From: CAVQZC01 sp963718315
Lineage (GTDB): Bacteria; Actinomycetota; Thermoleophilia; Gaiellales; JAICJC01
NCBI GenBank assembly: GCA_963718315.1
Contig: CAVQZC010000003.1
Span: 1-64,000, forward strand
Length of the DNA stretch: 64,000 nucleotides
Direction of reading: 5' to 3'
Numbering within the stretch: position 1 is the first letter of the stretch; every line of letters begins with the position of its first letter. The position numbers and the translations under genes are program-made. Below, piece by piece: positions 17,739-28,717 of this stretch. The notes under the pieces were generated by a model. That model did not search any database and was not told the origin of the DNA. It was given only the letters and a program-made list of their open reading frames with translations.

Positions 17739-18970
17739 GCGAGCCGCTCCGTGCTGACCGGACGATGGACGGAGACGACCACCCAGGCGGTGACGGCCGC
17801 CGCGGCGACCAGGTAGACCACGATCTGCCAGGTCGCCGAGGCCGGGTCGGCGGGCGGCCACAGCAGGGCGGGTGCGAACCAGACGAGGCGCAGCCTGGGT
17901 GTGGCGATCGCGATCGGCACGTAGAGCAGTGCGAAGTAGTGCGACCACAGGATCGGGGAGGCGGCGAAGGACGCCGCCAGGCAGAGCGCGAGCACCAACG
18001 GCTCAGATCCCCCGCCCCGGCGGACGCGCCAGGCGGCGGCCATCAGTGCGACGCCGAGCGCGACCCCGGCGGCCTGCGCCGGAGCCGATGCCGCGCCCAG
18101 GGCCGCCAGCAGCGACGCCACCGAGTAGGTGGCCCGCTCCTGCGTCCGCGACAGCAGAGAGAGCATCTCCGGGTAGCTGGCGAGACCCGTGAAACCGAGC
18201 ACCGCCCAGCCTGCCAGGCATGCCACAGCCGACCCGCCGACTGCGATCACGGCCGCCCGGGTGCGCCGCATGATCAGGAGCCACGCAAGCAGCGGCCAGA
18301 GGAAGAGCTTGAGGACGATCGCCGCTGCGACGCACGAGCCCACCACGGCGGCGCGGTCGCGGTAGCGCCAGGCCAGCGCGGTCAGCAGCATCAGGGTGGA
18401 GGTCAGGGCTCCAAGAGCCAGCCCGTGGAGCACCGGGTAGCTGAGAAACAGTGCGCCGTAACAGCGCCAGTCGCGGACGCCGGCCACCCACAGGGAGCCC
18501 GCCGCGGCTGCCGTTGCCAGGAGCAGGAACACGACCGCTGCGGCGGTGTAGGACATCAGGCCGAACGGCACCATCAGAAGCAGCGCCGGGGCGGGATAGG
18601 CGGGCACCGCGATGTTGGGGTTGGGGTGGCCGCCGTGGGCGATCAGGTCGGCGCGGTGGCGCAGGAAGTCCAGCTCGTAGGGCGTGCGCCCCGCAAGGAT
18701 CCGCCTGGCGGCGAACCAGTCGCCGCCGTGGAAGTCGAACAGGGGCGCGTGGCCCAGCGAATGGGTGAACAGGCCGATCCCGATGATCAGGCACGCGGCT
18801 GCCGGAGCGATGCCCAGCAGCAGCACCGCCAGCCCGCTGCGGGCAGCGCGTGCAAGGCCGCCCGGCGTGGGGTTCAGGGAGTCTGCTCGCACCGAAGCAG
18901 CATCGGCACCCCATCTGCCCTGCTTGAGCCGGCTGCGGGCGCGATGAGCGCCGGCATGCGCCCTGGTCAT
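17735..18970 (-). CDS. GT87 family membrane glycosyltransferase (second of pair)
   Basis: A 411-residue paralogue of the downstream gene with the same order of features: FDFHGGDWFAARRILAGRTP in the first outer loop, VPAYPAPALLLMVPFGLM, a long run of helices and SPILWSHYFALLYVP near the end. The basic, polar N-terminus of about 45 residues is an extra and may mean the true start is at a later codon. Translation is coupled to the paralogue through an ATGA overlap. Sugar donor and acceptor are unknown; a wall or membrane mannan is a reasonable guess from the family. Confidence 0.78.
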   Translation of the reverse strand: MTRAHAGAHRARSRLKQGRWGADAASVRADSLNPTPGGLARAARSGLAVLLLGIAPAAACLIIGIGLFTHSLGHAPLFDFHGGDWFAARRILAGRTPYELDFLRHRADLIAHGGHPNPNIAVPAYPAPALLLMVPFGLMSYTAAAVVFLLLATAAAAGSLWVAGVRDWRCYGALFLSYPVLHGLALGALTSTLMLLTALAWRYRDRAAVVGSCVAAAIVLKLFLWPLLAWLLIMRRTRAAVIAVGGSAVACLAGWAVLGFTGLASYPEMLSLLSRTQERATYSVASLLAALGAASAPAQAAGVALGVALMAAAWRVRRGGGSEPLVLALCLAASFAASPILWSHYFALLYVPIAIATPRLRLVWFAPALLWPPADPASATWQIVVYLVAAAAVTAWVVVSVHRPVSTERLA

Positions 18971-19011
18971 GTCTTCGTTGATCAGCTAGCAACCAGCTGG
19001 GAGGGTGAGCG

Positions 19012-19762
19012 TTGAGGCGTGACTGTTCTGGCCGGCGCAGCCCCGCGCTGCTCCTGAGCCTCGGTCTGTTCGCAGGGTCGGTGTTCGGGCCCGGCGTGGC
19101 GCAGGCGGGAATGCCGGCGAACGGCAGCAGCGTGTCGATCGCCTCGTCGGCAACGACCGTGACCTATCCGGCGCCGGTCACGATCACTGCACACGTTGAG
19201 GCAGCCTCGGCAAACCAGACTCTGTCGATCTACTGGGCGACTCCGCCCGGCACGACGGCGGTGCTCGTCGCCTCAGGATCTCCCGACGCAAGCGGCAACC
19301 TGACGTTCACCGGCAAGACCGCCCACGACGCCGTCTACTCCGCCGTCTGGTCGGGTGATCCCACCGACCAGCCGACGATCACTGTCAACGTACGGGCGAC
19401 CGCCTACGCCAAAGCCCTCGGCGGGTACGCCACGTCAGGCGCATACCGTCTCTACCACTACACCCCCCGCTGCAACGGGACTTCGCACTCTGCCCTGTGT
19501 TCCGCGGCTGGGCAGTGCTGGCGCAACCCGGTGAGACCTTCCACTTCGTGCTGTATCGCAAAGTGAGCGCCACCAGCTGGACGAGGGTCGATGGTGGCCA
19601 CAACTTCGACCCGGCGGATTCAAACGGGCGGGCTCAGTTCACCCTCAGTTACGCGAAGCCCGGGATAACCCGACACGACTGGCGCGTGCGCTTCACCTTG
19701 ATGACGAACGAAACAACGTCGGTTCGATACCGCCCTGGGTCTACTTCCGCGTCACCTCCTAA
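19012..19762 (+). CDS. Secreted protein of unknown function, two frameshifts
   Basis: TTG at 19012 follows a strong ribosome-binding site (GGGAGGGTGAGCG) and opens a signal peptide ending near VAQAG (about residue 33). The mature part begins like a beta-sandwich module (VTYPAPVTITAHVEAAS, then ASGNLTFTGKTAHDAVYSAV). The frame shifts near 19490 and continues as VFRGWAVLAQPGETFHFVLY, and again near 19735 to end at PWVYFRVTS with TAA at 19760-19762. With both shifts repaired it is about 250 residues. Whether this is decay or sequencing error cannot be told. No named family is recognised. Confidence 0.55.
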
Positions 19763-19791
19763 GGGCTGGTCGGGTGCATAGGATGGTGGCC

Positions 19792-20907
19792 ATGCGGCTG
19801 CCCCCGTTCGCGATCGAGGAGTACTACGCGCGGTTCGAGTTCTCGACGCCCTACATGCTGTCGAGCAGCGACTGCGAGGCAGTGACCATCGGCGACCTGC
19901 TGGCGCTGGAGCCGGGCGCCCAGGAGCGGCTGGCCGAGCAGCGCACCGGCTACACCGAGTCGCCGGGCTCGCCGGAGCTCCGCGAGGCGATCGCGGCGAT
20001 CTACGCGGGTATCGATCCCGGCGAGGTCGTCGTGTGCTCCTGTGCCGAGGAGGCGATCTTCCTGGTCCACAACGTCCTCCTCGGCCCCGGCGACCACGCC
20101 GTCATCGAGACGCCCTGCTACGGCTCGGCGCTGGATCTGGCCCGCGGCACCGGCGCCGAGGTGAGCGAGTGGCGGAGGCGGTTCGAGGACGGCTGGGAGC
20201 ACGACGTCGGCGACCTCGAGCGGCTGCTGCGCCCCGCAACTCGGCTGCTCTACGTCAACCAGCCGCACAACCCGACCGGCACCCTGATGAGCCATGAGCT
20301 GTTCCACCAGGTCGCCGCGCTCGCTCGCGAGCGGGGCGTCAGGCTGTTCTCCGACGAGGTGTACCGGGAGCTGGAGCACGATCCCGCCGATCGCCTTCCC
20401 GCCGCCTGTGATCTCGACGAACGTGCGGTGTCCCTTGGGTCGATGTCCAAGACGTACGGCCTCGCGGGACTCCGCATCGGCTGGATCGCCACCCGCGACG
20501 CCGAGCTGCGTCGCCGGCTGATCTCGCTCAAGCACTACACGACCATCTGCGCGAGCGGCCCCAGCGAGTTTCTGTCGGCGCTGGCCCTGCGCCACCGCGA
20601 GGCCGTCGCCCAGCGCAACGTGGGGATCGTCCGCTCGAACCTCTCGCTGCTGGACGGCTTCTTCGAGCGCCACGGCGACCGGTTCGCGTGGGTGCGCCCG
20701 ACGGCGAGCTCGATCGGGTTTCCCATCGTCCACGGCGCAGATGCCACCGACTCGCTGTGCGAGCAGGTGGCGCGCGAGTGCGGCGTCCTGCTGCTACCGG
20801 GCTCGGTGTACGGGCAGCCGCGGCACGTGCGGTTCGGCTTCGGGCGCGCCAACATGCCCGAGGCGCTGGCGCTGCTCGAGGAGTACCTCGACCGCGTCCC
20901 GGCCTAG
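19792..20907 (+). CDS. Class I/II PLP aminotransferase
   Basis: A 371-residue fold-type I aminotransferase. NQPHNPTG at 156-163, SDEVYRE at 187-193 and SMSKTYGLAGLRIGW from 217 (PLP lysine K220) are all in place, as is the C-terminal VRFGFGR substrate-carboxylate arginine region. ATG at 19792 is taken as start; ATG at 19783 is also possible. It is a complete enzyme but the amino donor and acceptor are not predictable. It converges on an MFS gene with overlapping stops at 20904-20907. Confidence 0.88.
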   Translation: MRLPPFAIEEYYARFEFSTPYMLSSSDCEAVTIGDLLALEPGAQERLAEQRTGYTESPGSPELREAIAAIYAGIDPGEVVVCSCAEEAIFLVHNVLLGPGDHAVIETPCYGSALDLARGTGAEVSEWRRRFEDGWEHDVGDLERLLRPATRLLYVNQPHNPTGTLMSHELFHQVAALARERGVRLFSDEVYRELEHDPADRLPAACDLDERAVSLGSMSKTYGLAGLRIGWIATRDAELRRRLISLKHYTTICASGPSEFLSALALRHREAVAQRNVGIVRSNLSLLDGFFERHGDRFAWVRPTASSIGFPIVHGADATDSLCEQVARECGVLLLPGSVYGQPRHVRFGFGRANMPEALALLEEYLDRVPA

Positions 20908-22103
20908 CCTGCGGTGACGGCCGGCCCGCGCACCGCAAGCGCGACCGGGACCAGCAGCGGAACGCAGGCAACGCTGGCGAGGACGAAGACCGCGGTGTCG
21001 GACGTCAGGTGCGCCAGCACCCCCGCAACCAGCGGCACCACCGTGAAGGCGATCGCCCAGGTCGCGCCCAGCACGCCGTTGACAACGACGTGGGCGACTC
21101 CCGTCTCGTCGGCGCCGGCGGAGGTCAGCGGGAACATGGCTGCGCCGACCACCGCGAATACCGGGCTGGCGACCGCCAGCAGGGCGAGCTGCCCGTGCGA
21201 CGAGGAGATCAGCGCGAACAGGAGCGGCGTGACGGAGACGAGCACGGCGGCGATCAGCGCAACACGGGGAGCTCCGACCCGGTCGACCAGCCGCCCCGCG
21301 GGCGGTCCCGCCAGGGAGCCGAGCGCGGCGCCGACTCCGAACGCTGCGGCAAGGGCGGTGGTCGCGACTCCCATGTCGCCCAGCCGCAGCGGCACCAGCA
21401 CGTCGATGGTGCCAAACGCCAGTGGATCGATCAGCGACACGGCGATTCCCGCCCGGGCCAGCGGATGGTTGAGCACCCGGGCCAACGACTGCAGCAGCTC
21501 CGGCTCGCGGGTCACCGGTCGTCCACGCGGGGCGATCGCAGTCAGGATCACGGTCGCCGCGCTCGCCACCGCGACCAGCAAGAATGCCTCACGGGTGCCG
21601 ATCCAGGCCGCCAGGGCGCCGACGATCGGGCCGGCGATCGACCCGGCCGACAGCATGCCCATGACGATTCCCGACTCGCGGCCGCGCCGGTCGGGCGGCG
21701 CGTTGTCGGTGACCCAGGCCATCGACGCCGTCCACACCGTCCCGCTGGCGACGCCCTGCAGGAACCGCGACAGGATCAGAGCCCAAGCGCCGGGGGCGAA
21801 GGCGAAGCCGATCGTGGCGGCGGTCATCAGCACGGCCGACCACAGCGCCATCCTGCGGGCGCCGACCCGGGGCACCAGCACCATGCTGCCGAGTGAGACG
21901 ACCGGGACGGCCGCCGGGTAGGCGGCGATCAGGAGCCCGGCGCCGAGCGTCCCGAACCCGAACTCGTGGGCGTAGTGCGGGAGCAGCGGCAGCACCGCCA
22001 GGTAGAGCGCGGCGTCGATGAACATCGCCAGGCCGGTGGCGACGGTGATGCGCCGGTAGCCGGGCACGCCCTCGTCGGGCGCAAGATGCGCTGCTATCGC
22101 CAC
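20904..22103 (-). CDS. MFS transporter
   Basis: A 399-residue MFS protein with twelve hydrophobic segments and a DHA1-like layout. The first inter-helix loop has the motif-A-like PRVGARRMALW, and a second copy GRLVDRVGAPRVAL is seen after helix 8. It is probably a proton-driven drug or metabolite exporter; no substrate hint is present nearby. The stop overlaps that of the converging aminotransferase gene. Confidence 0.8.
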   Translation of the reverse strand: MAIAAHLAPDEGVPGYRRITVATGLAMFIDAALYLAVLPLLPHYAHEFGFGTLGAGLLIAAYPAAVPVVSLGSMVLVPRVGARRMALWSAVLMTAATIGFAFAPGAWALILSRFLQGVASGTVWTASMAWVTDNAPPDRRGRESGIVMGMLSAGSIAGPIVGALAAWIGTREAFLLVAVASAATVILTAIAPRGRPVTREPELLQSLARVLNHPLARAGIAVSLIDPLAFGTIDVLVPLRLGDMGVATTALAAAFGVGAALGSLAGPPAGRLVDRVGAPRVALIAAVLVSVTPLLFALISSSHGQLALLAVASPVFAVVGAAMFPLTSAGADETGVAHVVVNGVLGATWAIAFTVVPLVAGVLAHLTSDTAVFVLASVACVPLLVPVALAVRGPAVTAG

Positions 22104-22141
22104 GCCATCACACTATCCGGGCGTCGTGCGGGCTCCGCCGA

Positions 22142-23803
22142 CTAGGCGATGCGGAGCAGGCTGACAGAGCGCAGCAGGACGCCGCGGCCGGCGATCACCG
22201 AGACGATCCGCAGGCTGCCGGTGCGGGTCGCTCCCAGCGGCACCACGATCTGCGCGGTGCCGTCGGTCTTGCCGGCAAGCGATGCGCGGCGCAGCACCTT
22301 GCCGTTCCACTCGATCGCGGCAACGCCGCAGGTGGCGCAGGTGCGGGCAACCACCAGCAGCGCGCTGGCGGTGACGTTGCGGTGGAATGCGGCGGCTCCG
22401 GCAGACTGGGTCGCGATGGCTCCGCTGGCGCGGTTCACCCACCAGTGCCCGTAGCGCGCGAGGCTCGATGCCGGGATCGGAGCGGTGGCGCAGCGCTGCG
22501 CCGACCAGGCCGAGATGTTGCCCGCCTTGTCATGGGCGCGGGCACGCAGGCAGGTGGTCGTTCCGTGCGCGGTCGTCAGCGCGGACGTCGTCTGGCTGGT
22601 TGCGGTCAGCAGCGGCGTCCACGGGCCTGCGGCGCCGCCGGCGGGGAGCCGCCGCACCTGGACGTCGTAGCTCGCCACGCCGGACACGCCGTCGGTCGAG
22701 TGCCAGCCGCCGGTGAACGCCGTGCCGGTCAGGAAGGAGTGCATCGGCGAGGTGAACGCCGGCACGGCCGGCGGCGTGCGGTCGGCGACCGCCGGGCTCG
22801 GTGCGCTGGTGGCCGTGCGCGCCCCCAGGCGGTTGTGCGCGGTGACGGCGAGGCGCAGGGTGTGCGTGTAGTCCGCGACGGCCGGAAGGTAGCTCGATGC
22901 CGTCGCGCCCGGGATCGCCTGGCAGTTCTGTCCGGCTGCGTCGCAGCGGAGCCACTGGCGCGTCAGGGTGATCGGGGCGGTGCCGCTCCAGCGGCCGGAG
23001 CCGGCGGAGGTGGCGAACCCGACGGCGGGCGCTCCGGAGATCGCAGGCGCATCGAGTCTCGCCGGCACGCTGCCGATCCGCAGTCCGATCATGCTCGGGC
23101 CTTCGATCCGGTCGCCGTCGACGCAGCCGGGAATGCCCGGGATGCGGCGGCAGTCACTCCACTGCCAGACGTCCCAGCCGTGGCTGCCCCAGTTCGCGGC
23201 CGGCACCCATGGGGTGGCGGCGCTCGTCCAGTGCGCGACCCAGAGCATGGCGGAGCCGGAGAGGGCGGTGGTGTCGCCCAGCCGGGTCTGCCAGAAGTAC
23301 GGGCTCGTATAGACCAGGGGGGTGGCGTGGATCCGTGCGTGGACGGTCGCCACCCAGGTGGAGAGCCAGAGGCGGAGCGGGCCGGGCCCGAGCCCTCCCG
23401 TTGTCTCGATGTCGATCACGGGGCGCAGATCGATGGCCTGTGGCCGGGCGACGGTCACGAAGTGGCTGGCCTCGGTCGCGGCATCCTTGCGCACCGCGGC
23501 GTCGGAGCCGCCGGAGGGCTGTGCGTAGTCGTACGCGCCGACCACGATGCGGTTCGCGCGGGCGGCGGTCACGTTGCGGGCGTAGTCGGGGTCGACGAAC
23601 GCCGGGCCCTCCGACGCCTTCACGAATGCGAACCGGATGCCCGACGCGGCGACAGCGTGCCAGTTGATCGATGCGCCCTGCCACATCGAGACGTCCACGC
23701 CGCGGATCGGCGGCGCCGTGGCGGCCAGCGACGCGTCACCGGCTCCCCAGACAAGGGCAGCGGCGAGGGGCAGCGCAAGCAGTGTTCGTGAAAGGCGAAG
23801 CAT
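22142..23803 (-). CDS. Secreted GH25 lysozyme with C-terminal Ig-like region
   Basis: A 553-residue exported muramidase. Residues 1-27 are a signal peptide. The GH25 domain (about 32-225) has GVDVSMWQG, FAFVKASEG, VVGAYDYAQP and PVIDIETTGG, which supply the acidic catalytic residues on strands of the barrel. Then come about 100 residues of a CBM-like/Ig-like module with QWLRCDAAGQNC and a fibronectin-like module (GWHSTDGVSGVASYDVQVRR). It cleaves peptidoglycan outside the cell. ATG at 23803 has GGGGGAG in front, which decided the start. Confidence 0.88.
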   Translation of the reverse strand: MLRLSRTLLALPLAAALVWGAGDASLAATAPPIRGVDVSMWQGASINWHAVAASGIRFAFVKASEGPAFVDPDYARNVTAARANRIVVGAYDYAQPSGGSDAAVRKDAATEASHFVTVARPQAIDLRPVIDIETTGGLGPGPLRLWLSTWVATVHARIHATPLVYTSPYFWQTRLGDTTALSGSAMLWVAHWTSAATPWVPAANWGSHGWDVWQWSDCRRIPGIPGCVDGDRIEGPSMIGLRIGSVPARLDAPAISGAPAVGFATSAGSGRWSGTAPITLTRQWLRCDAAGQNCQAIPGATASSYLPAVADYTHTLRLAVTAHNRLGARTATSAPSPAVADRTPPAVPAFTSPMHSFLTGTAFTGGWHSTDGVSGVASYDVQVRRLPAGGAAGPWTPLLTATSQTTSALTTAHGTTTCLRARAHDKAGNISAWSAQRCATAPIPASSLARYGHWWVNRASGAIATQSAGAAAFHRNVTASALLVVARTCATCGVAAIEWNGKVLRRASLAGKTDGTAQIVVPLGATRTGSLRIVSVIAGRGVLLRSVSLLRIA

Positions 23804-23876
23804 CGACTCCCCCGGCCGGGGCAAGTCGCGCCGGCCGCTCCCCTCAAAGATCGACCGGTGGAGCTCGGTTCTTGAC

Positions 23877-24830
23877 TCAGGGAATCGAGCGGTACATGCG
23901 CAGGAAGCTGGTGCGAAAGCCGCGCCGCGGCCAGAACCGCGAGGAGAGCAGGTTGGCGACCCGCCAGTCGGTCACCATCGTCGTGTACCCGTGCTCGTGC
24001 GCCCAGGCGAACGCTCCGTCGACCAGCGCCACCCCGATGCCGGTCCCGCGCACCTCGGGCCTGGTGGCCTGCCAGCCGAGAATGCACTGGCCCTCCGGCC
24101 GGGCAAGACCCGTGTGCATGCCCGACTCCTCGATCGGCGCCACCACCACGCCGCCGACGATCCGCCCGTCGACGGCGACGACGAGGCTGCCGGTCTTGGT
24201 CGAGGCGATCTCGTTCATGACCTCGTCCCGCAGCTCGTCTGGAGAGTCATCGGGGAGGCCGGCGAACGTCGGAGAGGCGGCATGCTGGATCTCGACCAGC
24301 GGGCCGATGTCGATCAACCCCTCGACGTCATCCGAGGTGGCCTCCCGCACGTTGGCGGGCCAGGCAGTCGCCGGTACCTCGCGGATGCCATACGCGTGCT
24401 GCTGGCCGAACGACAGCCGGAACCAGGCCTCGACGAGGGCGGGGTCGGTGGCGGGCACCGCGGCGTAGTGCCGGGTGCGTCCGGCCTCGACCCAGGGCCC
24501 CGCCATGTGGGCGTACAGGTCGCGGATCACCTCGGGCTCGTTGACGGCGTGGCCGGCGTTCTCGACCCACTGGTTCGGACCCCAGATCGCATCGCTCTTG
24601 GGCGAGCCGATCAGGTAGCCGACCAGCTCGCCCCCGCTGACGGCCGCCGCACCGGAGGCGCCTTCCTGGCTCCAGGCGTCGCGCACCCGCTCGGCTGCCT
24701 GGGCCGGGTCCTCGTAGCGTGCGGACAGCAGGGGCTCGACCTGGCGCTGCCTGCGGTGGCGCTCCGCCAGCAGGGCGCCGGCGGAGGCGATGTGGTCAGA
24801 GGTGAACGGTTCGACGGTCGGCGCGGTCAC
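23877..24830 (-). CDS. GNAT-family acetyltransferase, double domain
   Basis: A 317-residue protein with two GNAT-like halves. The C-terminal half is clearly active-type: GWQATRPEVRGTGIGVALVD carries the R-x-x-G-x-G/A acetyl-CoA motif, and ANLLSSRFWPRRGFRTSFLRM the closing strand. The N-terminal half is degenerate. GTG at 24830 overlaps the stop of the class III aminotransferase (GTGA), so the two are coupled and the substrate may be an amine handled by that pathway. The exact acceptor is unknown. Confidence 0.8.
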   Translation of the reverse strand: MTAPTVEPFTSDHIASAGALLAERHRRQRQVEPLLSARYEDPAQAAERVRDAWSQEGASGAAAVSGGELVGYLIGSPKSDAIWGPNQWVENAGHAVNEPEVIRDLYAHMAGPWVEAGRTRHYAAVPATDPALVEAWFRLSFGQQHAYGIREVPATAWPANVREATSDDVEGLIDIGPLVEIQHAASPTFAGLPDDSPDELRDEVMNEIASTKTGSLVVAVDGRIVGGVVVAPIEESGMHTGLARPEGQCILGWQATRPEVRGTGIGVALVDGAFAWAHEHGYTTMVTDWRVANLLSSRFWPRRGFRTSFLRMYRSIP

Positions 24831-26191
24831 GCGCAGACGGTAGCAATCGCCTCATCGAGGATCGCGACCGCCTGGTCGAGAACCTCGACGGGCATCACCA
24901 GCGAGGGCTGGATGTTGTAGGAGGTGGTGCTGGAGTCGGCCAGCAACCCGCGCTGCAGGCACTCCATCGGCGACCGCCTCCTGCACGTCGGGCGCGCGCT
25001 CCTTGGTCACCCGGTCGCGCACGAACTCGACCGCCATGAAGCAGCCCTTGATGCGGACATCGCCGACGGCCTGGTGGCGCTCCGGCAGGCCGGCCAGCGT
25101 CTCCCGGGCACGGGCGTCGAGCGCCCGCACGTTCTCGAGCACCGGCTCGCGCTCGAAGACGTCCAGGGTCGCCAGGGCCGCGGCGCACGCGGCCGGCAGC
25201 CAGGCCCAGGTGCTGCCGGTGGGAACGTCGTCGAACCCGCCCATCGCCCGCTCCGAGCCGAGCAGCGCGCCGATCGGCATCACGCCGCCGCCCATCCCTT
25301 TGCCGAGGCACATGAGGTCGGGCTCGACGCCGCACTGCTCGACCGCGAACAGCGTGCCGGTGCGCCCGAACCCCGTCTTCACCTCGTCGGCGCAGAGCAG
25401 CCAGCCGTGCTCGCGGCAGAGGTCGGTCAGCGCCGGCCAGAAGCTGTCGGGCGGGACGAGCACGCCACCCGAGCCCGCGACCGGCTCGATGATCACGCCG
25501 GCGACGTCGCGCGGGTCGACGGCGTGGAACAGCACGTGGTCGCGGATGTAGTCGACGGTGGCGTCGCCGGTACCGCCCGGCCGCGGTTCGCCGAACGGCG
25601 AGCGGTAGGCGTGCGGGTAGGGGACGTGGACGAACCCGGGGCTGAGGTGGCGCAGGCCGCTCGAGATGTCGTTGCGCTCGGCGCCGAGCGTGGCGGTGGT
25701 CGTGCTCTCGCCGTGGTAGGAGCCGAAGAAGGCCAGGATCAGCGGCCGGCCGGTCGCCCGCCGCATCATCTTCAGCGCGATCTCGACCGCCTCGGTGCCG
25801 TTGAGTGCGATGTCGACGCGGGTCAGGCTGGAGGGAGCGGCTGCCACCAGGCGCTCGGCCAGCGGCGCCATCAGCTCCGACGCCAGCCCGTGGCTGTCCT
25901 CGTTGCCGTAGCGGCGGAGCACCTCGACGGCCGGTTCGATCATGTCCTCGCGGCCGGCGCCCAGCGGCACCGAGGCGGACGCCGAGATCAGGTCGAGGTA
26001 GACGTTGCCGTCGACATCCTCGACCGTCCAGCCCTGCTTGCGGGCGACCACGAACGGCGCCAGCTCGGCGGTCAGACCCGGGTAGGCGACGGCGGAGAGG
26101 CGGTCGAGCAGCTCCCGGCTGCGTGGCCCCGGCGGTGCCACCCGGATGCTGGGGGCGGAGGTCACGAGCCGGCCGTCGCCGGCACCGGTGC

Positions 26192-26195
<4 letters not shown>
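24827..26195 (-). CDS. Class III aminotransferase, one frameshift
   Basis: About 455 residues, fold-type I, omega-amine or glutamate-1-semialdehyde-like. VEDVDGNVYLDL, SYHGESTTTATLG, ADEVKTGFGRTG (PLP aspartate) and LGKGMGGGVMPIGALLGS (PLP lysine) are all visible. The frame breaks near 24974 and ends as MECLQRGLLADSSTTSYNIQ and PSLVMPVEVLDQAVAILDEA to a TGA shared with the GNAT start. GTG at 26195 overlaps a TGA of the preceding ATPase gene; GTG at 26165 is the alternative. It is paralogous to the aminotransferase at 30908 (shared PGPRSR-x-LL N-terminus). Confidence 0.82.
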
Positions 26196-27296
<1,101 letters not shown>

Positions 27297-27300
<4 letters not shown>

Positions 27301-28717
27301 GCCGGATCGCCCCCGTTCTGCCGCGTGTCGACGGCGATCGCGAACAGGTCGTTGACGTTGCTGCCCGTGCGGCCGGTGACGATCGCGTCGCCGAGCCGGC
27401 AGCAGCGCGTCGCTGGAGCGGTGCCGGAGCAGCGCCTGCCGCAGGTCGAGGTCGAGCGCCGCCGCCCGCTCCAGCGTCGACCCGTCGACCAGCGCGCCGG
27501 CGATGCCGGTGCCGCCGTCCATGCCGTCGGTGTCGAGGAACGCCGCGGCGATCGCCCGGCCGGTGCCGACCCGCAGTGCGGCGGCGAGCGCCGCCGCCTG
27601 GTTGGGGCCGCCGTCGCCGAAGTGGTGGTCCTGGTGCCGCAGCGTCACGGTCGTCTCGCCGCCGCTCCCGAGCAGCATGCACGGCGCCGACGAAGGGGCG
27701 GCCGTGGTCGTGGGTCTCCACGGCGATCGCCGCCAGGGCCGCTCCCGATCTCGCGGCTCTCGCCCTCCATGCCGGTGGAGAGGACATGCGCGGCGACTCC
27801 GAGGTCGGCGCAGCGGCGCACCATCGCGGCTGCCACGTCCTCGCCGGTGACCAGGATCCGGCTCTGGATGGAACCGTCGTCGAGCTGCCGGGGACTCGGC
27901 CCGGGGCGTGGACAGGTGGCGGCGGATCGAGGGCGCGACGTCATCCCAGAGATCGTACGCGTGCAGCACCTCGATCGCATCGCGGCTGGTGGTGGTGTCG
28001 GGGACGGTCGGGTCGGTGATCGCGTCCAGCGGGTCGCCGACCACGTCCGAGACGGTCAGGTTGACGATCGCCGGCGCCGTTCGCCGCTGCCGCGAGCCGG
28101 CCGCCCTTGAACCGCGAGACGTGCTTGCGCACCGTGTTGACGTCGCGGATCGGCTGCGCCCGAGGCGAGCAGCAGCTGGTGCAGGTCGCGCTTCTCCTCG
28201 AAGCGGACGCCGCCCGCGGGCAGGCAGGCCAGCGCCGAGCTGCCGCCGGTGAAGCAGGCGAGGACGACGTCGTCCGGCCCGGCAGTCTCGGCCAGCCGCA
28301 GCAGGCGCAGCGCGGCGCGGCGGCTGGCCGTCGGTCGGCAGCGGGTGGCCGGCGGTCAGCAGCTCGATCCGGCGCAGCCGCCTCCGTCGTGCGCGCCTGG
28401 GCGACCACGACGCCCCGGCGATGGCGTCGCCGAGCACCTCGCTCGAGGGCGGCGGCGATGCGCGACGCTCGCCTTGCCCGCGCCGAGCACCAGCGATCCG
28501 CCCTCCGCGCCCGGGCCGGTGCGACGACTCCGTCGACCGACCACGGCGCCCCTCGGCCCGCGCGACACCGCTCGCCGCACCGCCGGCGCCGGGTCGGCCG
28601 CCCGCAGGCCGGCCTCGACGACGTCGAGCACCAGCGACGCGCAGCCGGCGCCGGGCCGCGGCGACACGAGCGCAGTCGCGGTCGACGCCAGGACGCCCGG
28701 TGCCGATCGGCGCTCAT
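27297..28717 (-). CDS. Glycerate 2-kinase, MOFRL family, many frameshifts
   Basis: Phosphorylates D-glycerate to 2-phosphoglycerate. Reading across frames gives the family order: LVLGAGKASVA near the N-terminus, RKHVSRFKGGRLAAAA, LTVSDVVGDPLDAI, then the MOFRL part with LGSGGETTVTLRHQ, LDTDGMDGGTGIAGALVDG, and VTGRTGSNVNDL-type ending. About 470 residues if repaired. ATG at 28717 overlaps the enolase stop (ATGA) and its own stop overlaps the ATPase start, so enolase, glycerate kinase and ATPase form one coupled operon. The product feeds straight into enolase. Frequent one-base indels look like sequence error. Confidence 0.8.
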
